DNA of 64,000 nt from contig JAHWDD010000002.1 in NCBI GenBank assembly GCA_023897205.1, positions 1,240,001 to 1,304,000 on the forward strand. Reading direction: 5' to 3'. A program made the position numbers and the translations under genes. The DNA comes from Exophiala sp. HKRS030. Lineage: Eukaryota; Ascomycota; Eurotiomycetes; Chaetothyriales; Herpotrichiellaceae. Below the pieces are notes generated by a model that had not been told where the DNA came from, made no database searches, and saw nothing but the letters and a program-made list of their open reading frames with translations. Of this stretch, positions 34,018 through 45,108 are shown piece after piece. Within the stretch, counting starts at the first letter, position 1. Every line of letters starts with the position of its first letter.

Positions 34018-34569
34018 CACACCAATGGTTCAAGCTATGGATAATGTAACTGGTACTGTGATGAGAGCAAACCACCTTAATCGACTCTAGTCTAGTGACC
34101 TCTCAAGCCTGATATCATAGCATTAGCACAGGGATCAAAAACAATCTCCGGGATGGTATAAGTCTATCCTCGGGTGTTCAAGAGTTCCCTCGTGTTCTCG
34201 CTTGTTACGTTACAGTAAGGGATGACGGCAATAGTCTTACCGTTGACGATAAGGACGTAAGGATTCTAAAGTACGTACGTTACTCGGTTCTGTATACCTC
34301 CGTGCTTGACCGGTGAAAGCGTGGTGGAGGACGATCGGGTGGCCTGAATCCGTGGTGGTAGTACAGGGCCTGTTTTAGGGTCTTCCTACCTGATGCCTGT
34401 TCCAAGTTTATAAAGAACTCGATGGATCAAACGCCGTCTTCACATTTCTTCATGCTTTGTGCATGTCTTCAACGACCTCTGGACGGGACAGACGCCTACA
34501 CAAGCCAAGAGTCCACCTCCTTGACATTACCTTGTTTCACTTGTAGCGTACAGCAAACGATTCGGCAGC
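34018..34569. other. intergenic, nothing recognised
   Basis: 552 bases between two plus-strand genes. No coding frame with family character. Confidence 0.5.
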
Positions 34570-35251
34570 ATGGCGACGACAACCACGAGGGAAGAAACGC
34601 ATACCATCCCAAATTTGTCATCACGCATCGACACCACTCTCCCCGTCACGACCGAAGAGAGCGTTTCCCGTTTGATGACCGCCACCCCTTGTGAGTACGC
34701 CGCGAACCTACCGGTGGCGGTGTACATACACACTCGTGGGCTGTCCGAAAAATCTCTGGGGGAAACTTTTGGATGCCCTCAATTCTGGTGTATCCAACGA
34801 ACGCGAATTTCTGAAACTTGTGCCGGGGCAACGGATCTTCATCGGGTCTGACGGTGGTGATGGTGACCACCACGACGATGACCTACTAAATTTCATCGAC
34901 GAACCCTTGATGAAATCTTACACCACCCACGTCGCCAAATTCGCCGTCCCAAAGACACCATTCTGGCCCAGGCACTACGTCGTCGTGGACGAGGCCGACT
35001 GGAGATCAAAGGGCGTCATCGTGGTGGCCCTGTTTGAGGTTCTGGGATACGACGAGGAAGCACCAGACGCAGACCCCATGGAAGTACACTTTTCCAAGAG
35101 AAAAAATTGGTCCGTCGACGCCGTCAGGTTCAAAAGCCCAAAGGACGCCGGTATGCTTCTTGCCGGTCTGAGTGTGGCGAACATTGAATGGGAGGAAATG
35201 AAACGTGAATCGAGAGCAGACGAACTAAATTGTGACGTTCAAGATCTTTGA
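34570..35251 (+). pseudogene. unknown protein gene, apparently frameshifted
   Basis: An ATG at 34570 opens MATTTTREETHTIPNLSS, which stays coding-like to about 34740 (AANLPVAVYIHTRG). A second frame, offset by one base, carries the rest from about 34740 to TGA at 35251: CPKNLWGKLLDALNSG, then EFLKLVPGQRIFIGSDGG and FWPRHYVVVDEADW. Between the donor-like GTGAGT at 34691 and the second frame there is no AG acceptor, so splicing cannot join them. A single-base indel near 34740 would give one protein of about 226 aa. I do not recognise the family: acidic, no signal peptide, no membrane segment. Either a mutated gene or a base error in the assembly. Confidence 0.45.
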
Positions 35252-35680
35252 TCTACTTATACTCCGTGGCTAAAAATCAATCTTAATCATATCAACCTCT
35301 AAAAGTGAGAGTACTCAGACTCTTTGTTTGCCTGTCTAAAATTAAATCCATACATCAAGACCATCTGCATATGAATCATCAAAGTCCCAGAGTCAATGGA
35401 CTTAAGAGAAAAAAGTCTTGTTTGTGCATGAGATAAGAAATGACCCCCTATCAAAAGCACCGGCTCTGTTCTTCTTTTCTTTTGGCTATCTACTGATATG
35501 ATCTCTCCTCTTGCTCCAAGACCACACAAACCAAAGCAAGGGGAAAGAGCATGTTGCTGTAATGTTAACCATGCACGCCGTACCATGCCGATGCCATCAA
35601 CTACTTAATATCTAGTAAGCCAGATGGGCTTGGCTCAAAAGCAAACCACCCGTCTACAAAACATCTCATCTAATCAATTC
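35252..35680. other. convergent 3' flanks
   Basis: 429 bases between the unknown plus-strand gene and SSZ1. Nothing further seen. Confidence 0.5.
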
Positions 35681-37408
35681 TCATGCTTTGCCATTAGAAG
35701 TCACTTGGGGAGCCTTGACTTCGCCTCTAACACCACCCTTGCCACCGACAGGTCGAGCAGTGATTGACACGGCTAGTTCACCATCAACGTCAACCATAAC
35801 TTCAACTTTGGATCCTTTCTTCAGACCCTTGAATACGAACTCGGCCAGTGCCTTCTTGGGCTTCCAGACCTTCTCGCGGATCTCCTCAGGCTCATCATCC
35901 TCGTCCATATCAGAATCGTCATCGTCATCCTCGACATCCTTGGCACCGTTCGTCTCTGGTTTCGGTGGAGCTTCCGCCTGAGTGACTTTAATTTCTCGTT
36001 CTCCTTCAGAAATGCGGAGGAGCACATCACCCTCTAGACCCTCAATTACTTTCGTCCGTCTTGCAGGGACCGCTGTGTCTGGAGGGATGATGACCGAAAG
36101 CGAACTAGTCGGCTGTCCGGTAACTTGGTACCCGATAGCTGCCGTCAGGTGTGGTGTGACTGTCACCATTTCGTGGGTTGACTGATCGATATCTTCCTTG
36201 TCAAATTCTTGGATCAGAGACGCTTGTAGCGCGGCGCCTCTTGCCGAAAGTTCGGATGGGTTCAGCGCTGTTGCCGATGTTGCAGGGGCCAGAACCTGGG
36301 TGGTTTCAGGGAAGAAAGCTTCGATGTTCTTTGCGATCTTAGGGGTGTGGGATGTGCCTCCAGACAGCACGACCTCGTCAATGTCGAGCACGTCCAGGTC
36401 GGCTTTCTTGATGGCTTCCTCGATTAGTCGTGTAAAGCGACTGAATGTTTTCAACGCTAGAATCTCATAACGGCTTCGGTTCACAGTCGACCGGAAGTCG
36501 ATGCCATCCGCGAGACTCTCGACGCTGAAAGTGGCGCTGGCGCTCTGACTCAGAGTCTTTTTCACGGCCTCGGACTCGAGCTTCATCTTGGCCAAACTTC
36601 TCTCGTTCTTACGGGGGTCTGACTTGTGTTTCTTTTCGAACTCCTTGGCAAAGTGGTCAACGAGGACCTGGTCGAGCTGCGAGCCACCCAATTCATAGTC
36701 GTGGGCAGTAGCCAAAATACTGTACATTCCACCTCTTGAAGCGATGACGGCGACATCGGATCGGTTGCCGCCGAAATCCGCAACGACAACAGTCTTGTCG
36801 GAGGCAGCATCAAAGGATCGGGAGTCGTAGGCTAGTAGGGCGGCGACTGGCTCGGGGATGAACTGAAGGATTTCAACATTAATGGCCGCGGCCGCTTTTG
36901 TCAATGCGGCCTTTTGTTCCTCGCTTGTGTCTGAGGGGACGGCTACGACAGCAGCATTGACAGTCTTTCCGGTGAAATCAGACGCAGAATTCTGTAGTCG
37001 CCGTAAATGCCTCGTCGAGACCTCAGCTACAGATAGAGTGCTTTGTTCACCATCTTCCTTCTCTTGCACGGAGAATGAGATTTGACCGTTCGATTCGATA
37101 GGGTGGGCTGAGGCATGGCAGGGTGTAGGGTCTATGGCCTTGTAATCCTTTCCGACAAAGTCTCTATAGTAGGCGATTGTGTTTTTGCTGTTTCGAACCA
37201 ACTGCGATTTGGCCTGGGTACCGTGGAATTCTTCTCCACCAACGTAAGAGAGGATCGAGGGTATTTGTCGATCTCCTTCTTCATTGGCAATCACTTCGAC
37301 TTTGCCTTCACCAGAGATGTGTGCTATTGAACTGTAGGAATTTCCGAAGGAGATACCAATAGCGTAATGCTCGGGGCTTGCGCCCGTGCCGTTGGTGTTA
37401 TCGCTCAT
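35681..37408 (-). CDS. SSZ1: ribosome-associated Hsp70-like protein Ssz1
   Basis: Atypical Hsp70 that forms the ribosome-associated complex with Zuotin and assists Ssb on nascent chains. Intronless, 575 aa from the ATG at 37408 (MSDNTNGTGASPEH); the frame is open further upstream, but that part has no family match. The ATPase domain shows IGISFGNSYSSIAHI, ADFGGNRSDVAVIASRGG and VVLSGGTSHTPKI. The phosphate loop has GNSYSS, and the 'GGT' loop is kept. The substrate-binding part is reduced, as in Ssz1. An acidic linker of Asp/Glu (about residues 490-515) precedes a C-terminal block ending PVGGKGGVRG. Length and the atypical N-terminal loop favour Ssz1 over canonical Ssa/Ssb. Confidence 0.94.
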   Translation of the reverse strand: MSDNTNGTGASPEHYAIGISFGNSYSSIAHISGEGKVEVIANEEGDRQIPSILSYVGGEEFHGTQAKSQLVRNSKNTIAYYRDFVGKDYKAIDPTPCHASAHPIESNGQISFSVQEKEDGEQSTLSVAEVSTRHLRRLQNSASDFTGKTVNAAVVAVPSDTSEEQKAALTKAAAAINVEILQFIPEPVAALLAYDSRSFDAASDKTVVVADFGGNRSDVAVIASRGGMYSILATAHDYELGGSQLDQVLVDHFAKEFEKKHKSDPRKNERSLAKMKLESEAVKKTLSQSASATFSVESLADGIDFRSTVNRSRYEILALKTFSRFTRLIEEAIKKADLDVLDIDEVVLSGGTSHTPKIAKNIEAFFPETTQVLAPATSATALNPSELSARGAALQASLIQEFDKEDIDQSTHEMVTVTPHLTAAIGYQVTGQPTSSLSVIIPPDTAVPARRTKVIEGLEGDVLLRISEGEREIKVTQAEAPPKPETNGAKDVEDDDDDSDMDEDDEPEEIREKVWKPKKALAEFVFKGLKKGSKVEVMVDVDGELAVSITARPVGGKGGVRGEVKAPQVTSNGKA

Positions 37409-37727
37409 GGTCAGCGGGAGCGGCCTGAAATGCGATATTGTCAGGGAAGGAGATAAACACAGCGGGTGAGTTCGTCTTTTGGAGGGACTCCCAGAAACGA
37501 TTGGAATGTGCAACGCTCTTCTTTCCAAATAAGTCAGAAAATCCGTCGAGGGAACTTTTTCATGTTTCTGCCACGAGAAATTTTTATTTGGGGAAAGTCG
37601 GCCGAGCTCAGCCTCGTCGGCGCCGAGCCGCAAATGTGGGTATTGAATTGCATTGTTATTTTTTTGGCTCTATGATATTGATCGACCCTCCTGTCTTGTC
37701 TGAGATCCTTACGTCTGCCGACAATGA
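37409..37727. other. intergenic: SSZ1 promoter / MFS 3' flank
   Basis: 319 bases, no gene seen. Confidence 0.5.
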
Positions 37728-39346
37728 CTATGCTGACTCATTGCCTCTGGTGTTATCCTGATGTTCTTCATTTGTCCTATCAATCACCTTGTCTTCACGG
37801 CTCTTTCTCTCCGCAAACAGTGCGAGCAACCCTAGATCGTAAGTAGCCTTGAGAGATCCAGCAGCGACAAACGCCACCCAGAAGTGGTTCTTGGTGCCGA
37901 GAACGCCAGTGATGACAGGACCCAAGCTTTGAGCACAAGTCTTGACAACGTTGATCGTGCCCATAACAGCCGTCCGCTCATGGGGCAGTACTATGGCCGC
38001 GAGAAAAGCCGAACGAGGAGCCACATCCATGACTTGCGTGCAAGAGCGACCTATGAGGAACACAAGTGCACCAGAGAGTGTGGGAGGGATTGGTATGAGG
38101 GCCAAACATATGGCCGAGGGAAGATGCGTGAATACCATCGTCTATACACAGAATCAGTACCGCCCTGAAGCGCAAATTATATGAACCCGTCCGTACCTTG
38201 ACATTCCCAATTCGCTTCGATATTGATGATGCGACTAGCATCGACAGAGCCGAGATCACTCCTGTCACCGAGAAAATTGAGCCCAGCTGGCCTTCCGACA
38301 GATTAAATCTGCGCTTGAAGTAGAAGGTGACCCAAGAGCTAAAGTTGATCAGTTGGAGCAGAACTCTAGTGGTGAGAGAACAACTTACACAGGTGCCAGG
38401 CCTGAGGCAAAATTATCAAAAGCAAAGAGAATGCACAACTGTACCAGCACGACCTTACTTTCTTTGCTGATGTTCGGTAGAAGACTCCAGCGTCGTTGCT
38501 TCTTGTTGTCTTCTCGCGTCCCGTTTTCGCCGAGCAAGGGGGAGGTCTCGCTGGGGTTCGCAGCTTTTGGATGAGCATTCACTTCGCATTCCTTGCTCAA
38601 CAGGAGCGCTAGACAAAGCTTGACTAGTCCGATGATCGTATACATAAAGTATATGACCCTATATGCTTGAATCGAACTGAAGTGCTTCTCGTCTCGCAAG
38701 AGAGTGATGATCCATCCGCAGCTGATGAACCCCAAAGCTGTACCAGCTGTTCCTATGAGAGAATACCAAGCATAGATGTCGCTCCGGTCCGCGCTGGCCG
38801 TGAGGTGAGCAAGCGTTGACTCTTCGATCGCCCGAAATGGTCCGATTTCATTCCCACTGCATGACCGATTAATAAAGTCGTGTGGCCCCAGAGGAGGGGC
38901 TGTCTCGATCACAGATAGACATACCTAGGACTGATAACACCAACAATGGCACCGGCAAGCAGTACCCAATAGTTCCCACTGAGACCAAAGACGACACCCG
39001 CTACACTCATCAATGCAGCTCCGAGCACAAGAATCCAACGACGACCGAGTTGATCGGCCACGAGGGTCAACAGGAAGCTGATAAAGACATCGCCGATCAA
39101 GGTCAACGTCATGAACAATCCTATCCTGGCATCTGCGATTCCCAGATCCGAGAGATACGAGGCCAGAATCAATGTCGAGCCACCATAGGCAAAGAGTCGA
39201 ACAAAACGTTGTAGGATGAGGATCTTTGTGTCTGTAGAGGCACGGAACAAGGTAATGAGACCGAGTTCATTGAGTATTACTTGCAACGGGTGCAGAACCC
39301 TCGAAGCAGTACCGCTATCACTGTTTTGTTCTTGTTCGTTCGTCAT
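37728..39346 (-). CDS. MFS transporter of unknown substrate, 4 exons
   Basis: Integral membrane carrier with about 11-12 helices. Minus-strand exons: 39346-38925, 38856-38389, 38338-38197 and 38141-37728, giving 481 aa; introns of 68, 50 and 55 nt are GT-AG and keep phase. Family blocks: RFVRLFAYGGSTLILASYL, the loop motif ADQLGRRWILVLGA, FRAIEESTLAHL, and the second half with GSIFSVTGVISALSMLVA and SCTQVMDVAPRSAFLAAI. The central loop (HPKAANPSETSPLLGENG) is hydrophilic. This matches a widespread but poorly characterised fungal MFS group. No enzyme gene beside it hints at a substrate. Confidence 0.87.
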
Positions 39347-39728
39347 GATGATATTTTATTTCTTCGATCTTGCTTCGTCGTCGGTTTGTGAGCAGCAGAT
39401 CTAGACGGGAGTATTTGTAGGCACCAGGAAACAGTTCAATTCTTTGCTCAGTCAGCGATTGAGATCTCGCCCTTTCTAGCCTTTTTGGGAAATCGAGGGC
39501 GAGCAAAAATCACCTCAAACAAGTGCCCCGTCGTAACCTGTGATGCAAAGATAAACGAACAGTCCCGCCCTCTGCTCGACAATGACTGAGGTTGGGCGGA
39601 TTTAATACTCTCAATGACATGATAGCATGAGTCCACGCAGATGTAGACTTATGCATATCGAGGTAAAAGCAGGCAAAGTTACAATCAGAGACCCTTTACA
39701 GGCCTTGGCTCGTTGAGGAGCTAACAAG
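39347..39728. other. intergenic: MFS promoter / regulator 3' flank
   Basis: 382 bases, no gene seen. Confidence 0.5.
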
Positions 39729-42243
39729 TTACATATTCCACTGGTTCCTCCCGCCGCCGCCTTGAAAAAATTGAACATCGTACGGTCCCGTAAATGCAAA
39801 CGCAGGATCAAGAAAGCCGGCAAAATCGTTGCGGATCTGCGAATCGAACAATGTGCAGTCCCCACCTCGGATCAACGACGGTTCATCTAGAATGTTGTTG
39901 AAGCAGTCGAAGTTGTGGTTGTTGTCGTCGTCATTGTTGCTGGGACGCTCCCCGTAGTCCTGCTCACCAGTTCCCATCCCTTCGATAACGCCGCTTTCAC
40001 TGTTCAGTGAACCCTGCTGTTTGGCCTCAGCCTTGCGCCGACGCGCCGTCATGATTTTGGCCTGTAGGTCCTCGAGACCCTTGAGTCGGTCCCAGGCTCG
40101 CAGAACCGACCCGGACCGAACACTGAGTTTCCTCATCAGTACCGAAGCCACGTGGAACGTTTCTCTGATGTCGGTCCAGTATTCTGTGCCTGTGGCATCG
40201 TCGCTGTGCACCAAAATCAGCAGGAGGTTCCCCAGGCTCGAGACGATGAAATGCTTGAAGAAGGCTGCATGGGTACCGAGGAGGTCTGTGGCCTCGTCGA
40301 GCTCGGAGAATGCGCGAATAGAGTCCCTAGCGATATTGAGCGCGGTGGATGTGTGCGCTAGGTTCCCCTGGATCCGTGAGGCTGATTGCAGAAGTGGTCG
40401 GTAGATGACGTTGCGGAGTTGGTTGGCGCGCGCGAAGAGGACGACAGAGAGGTAAAATTGACGCGCCGTATCCCTAGCAGCGGTACCATCCATCGCGGGG
40501 TATATTGGTACGCTCTTCGATCCGCTGTGGTGTTGGTAGCTGAGTGAGGCTGGGATCTGCTTCTGCCACTGCAGAACTTGGTAGTCGAGGTAATCAATCT
40601 CTTCGCGAACGGCATCAGGTTCTTTGGCCGTAAAGTCGTTGCCCATCTGCCAGGCCTTGCCCGAGAGTTTGGCAAATGGGACCATGCTCCGTAGATACGC
40701 GTGATCGAAGTCAATGGACAGCAAAGTCGGGTCGACCAGGGAATCCTGGATGACAAAGGGCACTCCTAACCCGAGACTGGACCGACGGTCCAGGGTGAAG
40801 ACTGACCAAAAGACTCTCAAGGCCTGTTTCTGTGCCGCAGCCTCTGGAAAATGCTTGGCCAGCATGTCTCGGCGGTGGAGGCCCATTTCCAGACACCGTC
40901 GCGACGCCAGACAGGAGTACCGACTCGCCTTGACCTCGTCGTCGAGGTTGTAGTAGAACAAAACCTATGGTATATCTGCTGATTAGCCCCAGTCAATTCG
41001 TCTGTTCTGGCGAATGAACCCCTCATTGCTGTGAGCGGCAAATGGAACTCTCGACTTACGATGCAAACGAGAAGTTGGACTCCGCCTAGACGCTCTAGGT
41101 TCATCATCGAGTCATCAGATGAGTCGAGAACGCTTTGCACTAGCTCGGTAGCAACATCCATCCCCGCCACGCCTAGCACATTGATCATTCCCACCGCCAC
41201 CTGGATCTTGATGATCTGGATGTCAATACTCAGCATAAGGTCGATGAGGCTACCTAATCCCCCTTGGTGTCGCTGGTTTCGGTTAGCATCCCACGCATCA
41301 AAGAGATATTGAACCTTAGGCGCGAGGCGAGCCTCATCTGTAACGGGATACATTGCCCCTACTGTATTGTGGTACTTTTCGATGTAGCTCAGTGCCACGG
41401 TGCGGTCGATCGTCCATAAACGATCCCGTGTAAAAAGCCTTCGTAGGCGTGGACCCGTCGGGCCCGTGTCAAAGGAGAAGAACTTGGCCACAGGGGCCGC
41501 GCTCTTGTGGATCGAGCAGCCTACTCCCATTTGAGTGAGGCTCTCGTTCGCAACCTCAAAGGTGAACTCGGAGCTGGTCGGCCCGTGATATTCTGGCGAA
41601 ATGGCCTCTGGTTCGTCATTGGCGTCTGGTGGCACTGACTCGTCTCTTATCGCTTGTGGGCTCTTCCATAATGGTGGAGGAGGAGGTGGTGGTGGTGCGT
41701 CGGTCGGCAAATCACATAGATTGGCCTGGTCATCAGTCGCCTGCATGCTGGCAGTCGCAAGCCCCGGCCAGAACGGCGCATGAGAAACATCGAGGGACGA
41801 AGGAGACAGGCCGGCCAGTTTATCCTGAAGGCTGTCAACCTTCTCCATTAACGCATGAATCTGCATCGTCATTCGACGCAGGTCTCCTTCCTCTTCTTCA
41901 GGCTCGCGTCGTGCAGGGGGGGGTGACGAGGGTGGCGGTGCAGCTGATACGCTAACGGTGCGCATCCTCGCCGAGGGTCTGTTGTAACTGCACAGCATCA
42001 TACTGTTCACACATCGTGAACAAGGCTTTTCCCCATCACACTTGACCTTGCGCCGTTTGCATTCGTTACTAGGCAACAGAAAGGGTTTAACACGGCTGCA
42101 TTGACAGAGAAATATGGGCAGGCTCACCAAGCACTAGAGACATAACGAGGTCGCTTGCTCTTAGGGCTTTCTTTCACATTGTCGTCCGCAAGTCTCCTCT
42201 GAATGGATGTGTTACCTTGTTCGATATCTGTATGAGGCGTCAT
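39729..42243 (-). CDS. Zn2Cys6 transcription factor with fungal-specific domain, 3 exons
   Basis: Nuclear regulator. Minus-strand exons: 42243-42128, 42068-41060 and 40964-39729, giving 786 aa; introns 59 and 95 nt. The first intron falls inside the zinc cluster: joined, Cys39, 42, 49, 55, 58 and 65 (CNECKRRKVKCDG then CSRCVNSMMLC). A basic segment (KSKRPR) precedes it. A proline-rich stretch and a coiled-coil-like segment (MTMQIHALMEKVDSLQDKLAG) follow, then the fungal_trans domain with the exon-2/3 join VCI to VLFYYNLDDEVKASRYSCLA and GLHRRDML. The C-terminus is Asn/Asp-rich. It is the first gene left of a CYP504-fahA-hmgA region, so it may control aromatic catabolism; this is inferred from position only. 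Confidence 0.88.
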
Positions 42244-42796
42244 CGTCGCTAAGGCTATGAAAATGAAGACTGGGATGGCAGCAATTACAAGGTTGGGGAA
42301 AAAGCCGGGAAGATGATGAGATCAGATAATGATATGCACGTAATTAAACCCCATCTGACTGAACACTTACAAGCTTACAGGATATTGAGCGAGACTCACA
42401 AGACCTCGTGAAAATCCGGGGAACAAAGCAGTGATTCCGGGACACCCAATAAACCCGGACCCTCCGGGTGCAGAGAGTTATACTCCTCCTGGTGCAGCTA
42501 ATTGTGGGGAAACCGCCTGGTCGGACTACGTTGCCAATATCAAGATTCATGTTGGTTCTTGATTGATCAAGCAAAAATATTTCGTTACGAGACGAGCACC
42601 AATGACTATGTTTAGTTGTATTTAAGTACGTTAAAACTTCCTCCAGCAGCACATTGTGCTCCGTCAGCCCAGCCTACCAGTTTATGCTCATCATGTATCA
42701 TCAAATGAGGTAAGTTCAGACTACAAGCCTCGAGCCTGAATGGCAGAGGGCCAATATTTAGCCACCTTACGCGACATCCCATCCCAGTTATGCAAT
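42244..42796. other. intergenic: regulator promoter / P450 3' flank
   Basis: 553 bases between two minus-strand genes. A TTTAGCC heptamer at 42758-42764 lies past the P450 stop and is probably chance. No gene seen. Confidence 0.5.
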
Positions 42797-44543
42797 TCAT
42801 GCATCTGTCTTTTGCTTCAAGGAGTCCTCCAACACCGGCAGATCGTGAGGAACAAAACGAACAAGGTATCCCTTCGGTTGCGTGGTCAAGGAAGCTGGGT
42901 TGGCAACGCCTTCGATTGGTCGAGTCTCGATAAAGCCATCGGGGACAATGTTGAAACTGTTCAAGACTCTCAGAAAGAGAATGTACAGCTCCCGGTAGGC
43001 CAGCTGCATGCCGATACACATTCTGCCTCCGGTGCCGAACGTGAAGATTGGTGCGTCTGGTCGTTCAAGCCACCGCTCAGGACGGAAGACCTCTGGGTCT
43101 TCCCAGAGGTCCGGATCTGTAAGGAGAAAAGTTGTCAGTAGGCGAGAAACATGGCAGACTGTGTCGAAAAATCTTACCCATGTTGCAGGCCCACACGTTC
43201 AAGAAAATCACCGTACCCTTTGGGATGACTTTGTTCTCGTAGACAAAGTCTTGGATAGTACAGCGGGGTAGTGATAGCCTTGTCACCGAGTAGTATCTAG
43301 AAGTGCATGGATGTCAAAATTAGCAAAAAGATAAAGAACCTCCCGTGGGACGGTAAGATAAAGCAGAGAGGCCTTACCTCAGAATCTCTTTGATGACTGC
43401 CACAAGGTAAGAACAGCTTTGGTCGTCGGACGCGTCACATAGTGGATTGTTAGCAGGGTATGTCTCTCTAATGGCCGCGAGCGCTTTTTTCTGAATATCC
43501 TGGCGTTCGGCCAAGATACCTATGCCCCAAGCCACGGCCGAGTTCATGGTGTCCAGGCCAGCGGCCAAGAGCGTCAAGTTGAGAGAGCTCAACTCCAAGT
43601 TATTGAGCTTGGCCTCCTCATCGACCAGCACATTGGCCCGTATGCAAGACTTGTGAATACCTTTCGCGATACGCTCGTCCAGATCCCCGTCCAGAAATTG
43701 CATGTACTTGTCCCGGCGAGTCTTCATGTCCTTCGCTTGGGCCGACTGCGTGTTCCAGGGATTCAGACGAAGGAGCGGGATATAGTCTTGCAAGTTGCCC
43801 GTGGTGCTGCGAAAGTTGCTGATGGTGTCCTCGACTTTGACTATTTCTCGGAAGAGTTCGTTCTGCGACTCCATCCGAGCTCCCCAGTGCAGAGTCAGGC
43901 CAATACTCATGTTCATTCGCAGAAACAACGGCATCGGATCGATGCCCGTCTTTCCAGAATGCCCCACATGAAGAGCCTCCGAGAGAAAGACTCGCGTTTC
44001 CCGATCGAGGTGAGGAACATAGCTTGCCACAGCAGGTCTATTGACCGCCGTTGCCACTGCTTTCCTTCGCCGCTTCAGTGACTCAGACCATGGACTCGTC
44101 CCCAGCGTTGTTCCCGCGGTGTCCGAAATGATCTTTCGGGTCGGATGTTAGCACAGAGGGAACAATAAGCTGGTTTGCCCACGTACTTTGTGGAAAGTAT
44201 AAAACTCTGGCCTCGAACTCGTTGCGTGCGAGTGCTGGTTGAATATCGCCTTTGCTGCTGCTGCTGAGTTGACCACGAGAACAGGGATGTTGCCCAGCTG
44301 AATTTGATATACGGGCCCATACTTCTTCGACCAATGGCGATATTGTTCGGGAGCGTCATGTCGTCGAATTTGCCACAAGTTGCCCACGATTGGTTTCCCT
44401 GGAGGACCACAAAATCCAGGCACTCGCGCCCACCAACGTACCAATTCATAGGTGGAAAAGGCGACGACGCTCAGGGCAAGGATGGCTAGAGAGATAAAAA
44501 TCCATCTGTCTTCGGTGAACTTCACTATGTCGGCTACTGGCAT
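42797..44543 (-). CDS. CYP504-type P450 (phenylacetate / 3-hydroxyphenylacetate hydroxylase), 4 exons
   Basis: Likely hydroxylates phenylacetate or hydroxyphenylacetates toward homogentisate, at the ER membrane. Minus-strand exons: 44543-44187, 44132-43378, 43296-43178 and 43116-42797, giving 516 aa; introns 54, 81 and 61 nt. One N-terminal anchor (about residues 13-32) is followed by VPGFCGPPGKPIVGNLWQIR. Then FYTFHKIISDTAGTT and GTSPWSESLKRRRKA, a strong CYP504 signature. The I-helix is LLAAGLDTMNSAVAWG and ExxR is EILR. The short PERW-to-haem spacing (ERWLERPDAPIFTFGTGG) puts the haem ligand at Cys444 (GGRMCIG). A. nidulans PhacA and PhacB belong to this family; I cannot say which reaction this copy favours. 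fahA and hmgA next door support the role. Confidence 0.9.
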
Positions 44544-45108
44544 GTTTCGTGGACAAGTATCTATATTTTTCGATAACCTATCGTGAAAGTCAAGGGGGTG
44601 AGAGCCAAGCTGAGTAGTGTCGATGGTCTCCAAGGCCGACACAATTACCACTCAGCATATTTGACCTCCCCTCAACTCCTGGCCCAATGGCACATACAAC
44701 AATTGATTCAACCCTCCTCGTATCCTACGGCCACTGAGAGGTGTAAGCGGAATGGCCGACCTCCGAGATTCCGAGCGGGATAGTCTCTTAACAGTCCATT
44801 TTGTCTCCACAAATTCCGAGATCCTTGTCAATTTTCCCCCATCGCCAGTTCATGTAGCGGAAGATCAGACCGAACGGGCGAAGACATGACTTTGGGAGTC
44901 GGATTGGCGAGTGAGAACTCGATGCTTGTTTGATCGGCCCAAACTCCTCGGGCGTGAATAACTAAGGGCTGATTGTGAATCGCCTTGGACAACTCAAACC
45001 TCTCCTCTTCCGGTTTGACAACATCACTGTGTCTACGTACGAATAATTCATATGCTCCTAGCGACTCGAGTCATTACAAGAATCGGACTTCAAAGTGCCA
45101 GGTATGAG
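44544..45108. other. divergent promoter of P450 and flavin-reductase-like gene
   Basis: 565 bases between divergent genes. An upstream in-frame ATG at 45052 for the right gene lies inside. No other gene seen. Confidence 0.5.

Noticed and set aside
34691..34760. GTGAGT donor that might start an intron in the unknown gene
   Set aside because: No AG acceptor occurs before the second coding segment is well under way, so splicing cannot explain the frame change.
42758..42764. TTTAGCC heptamer (GGCTAAA reverse)
   Set aside because: It lies just past the stop of the CYP504 gene, not in a promoter of a sugar gene; expected by chance in a 64-kb window.
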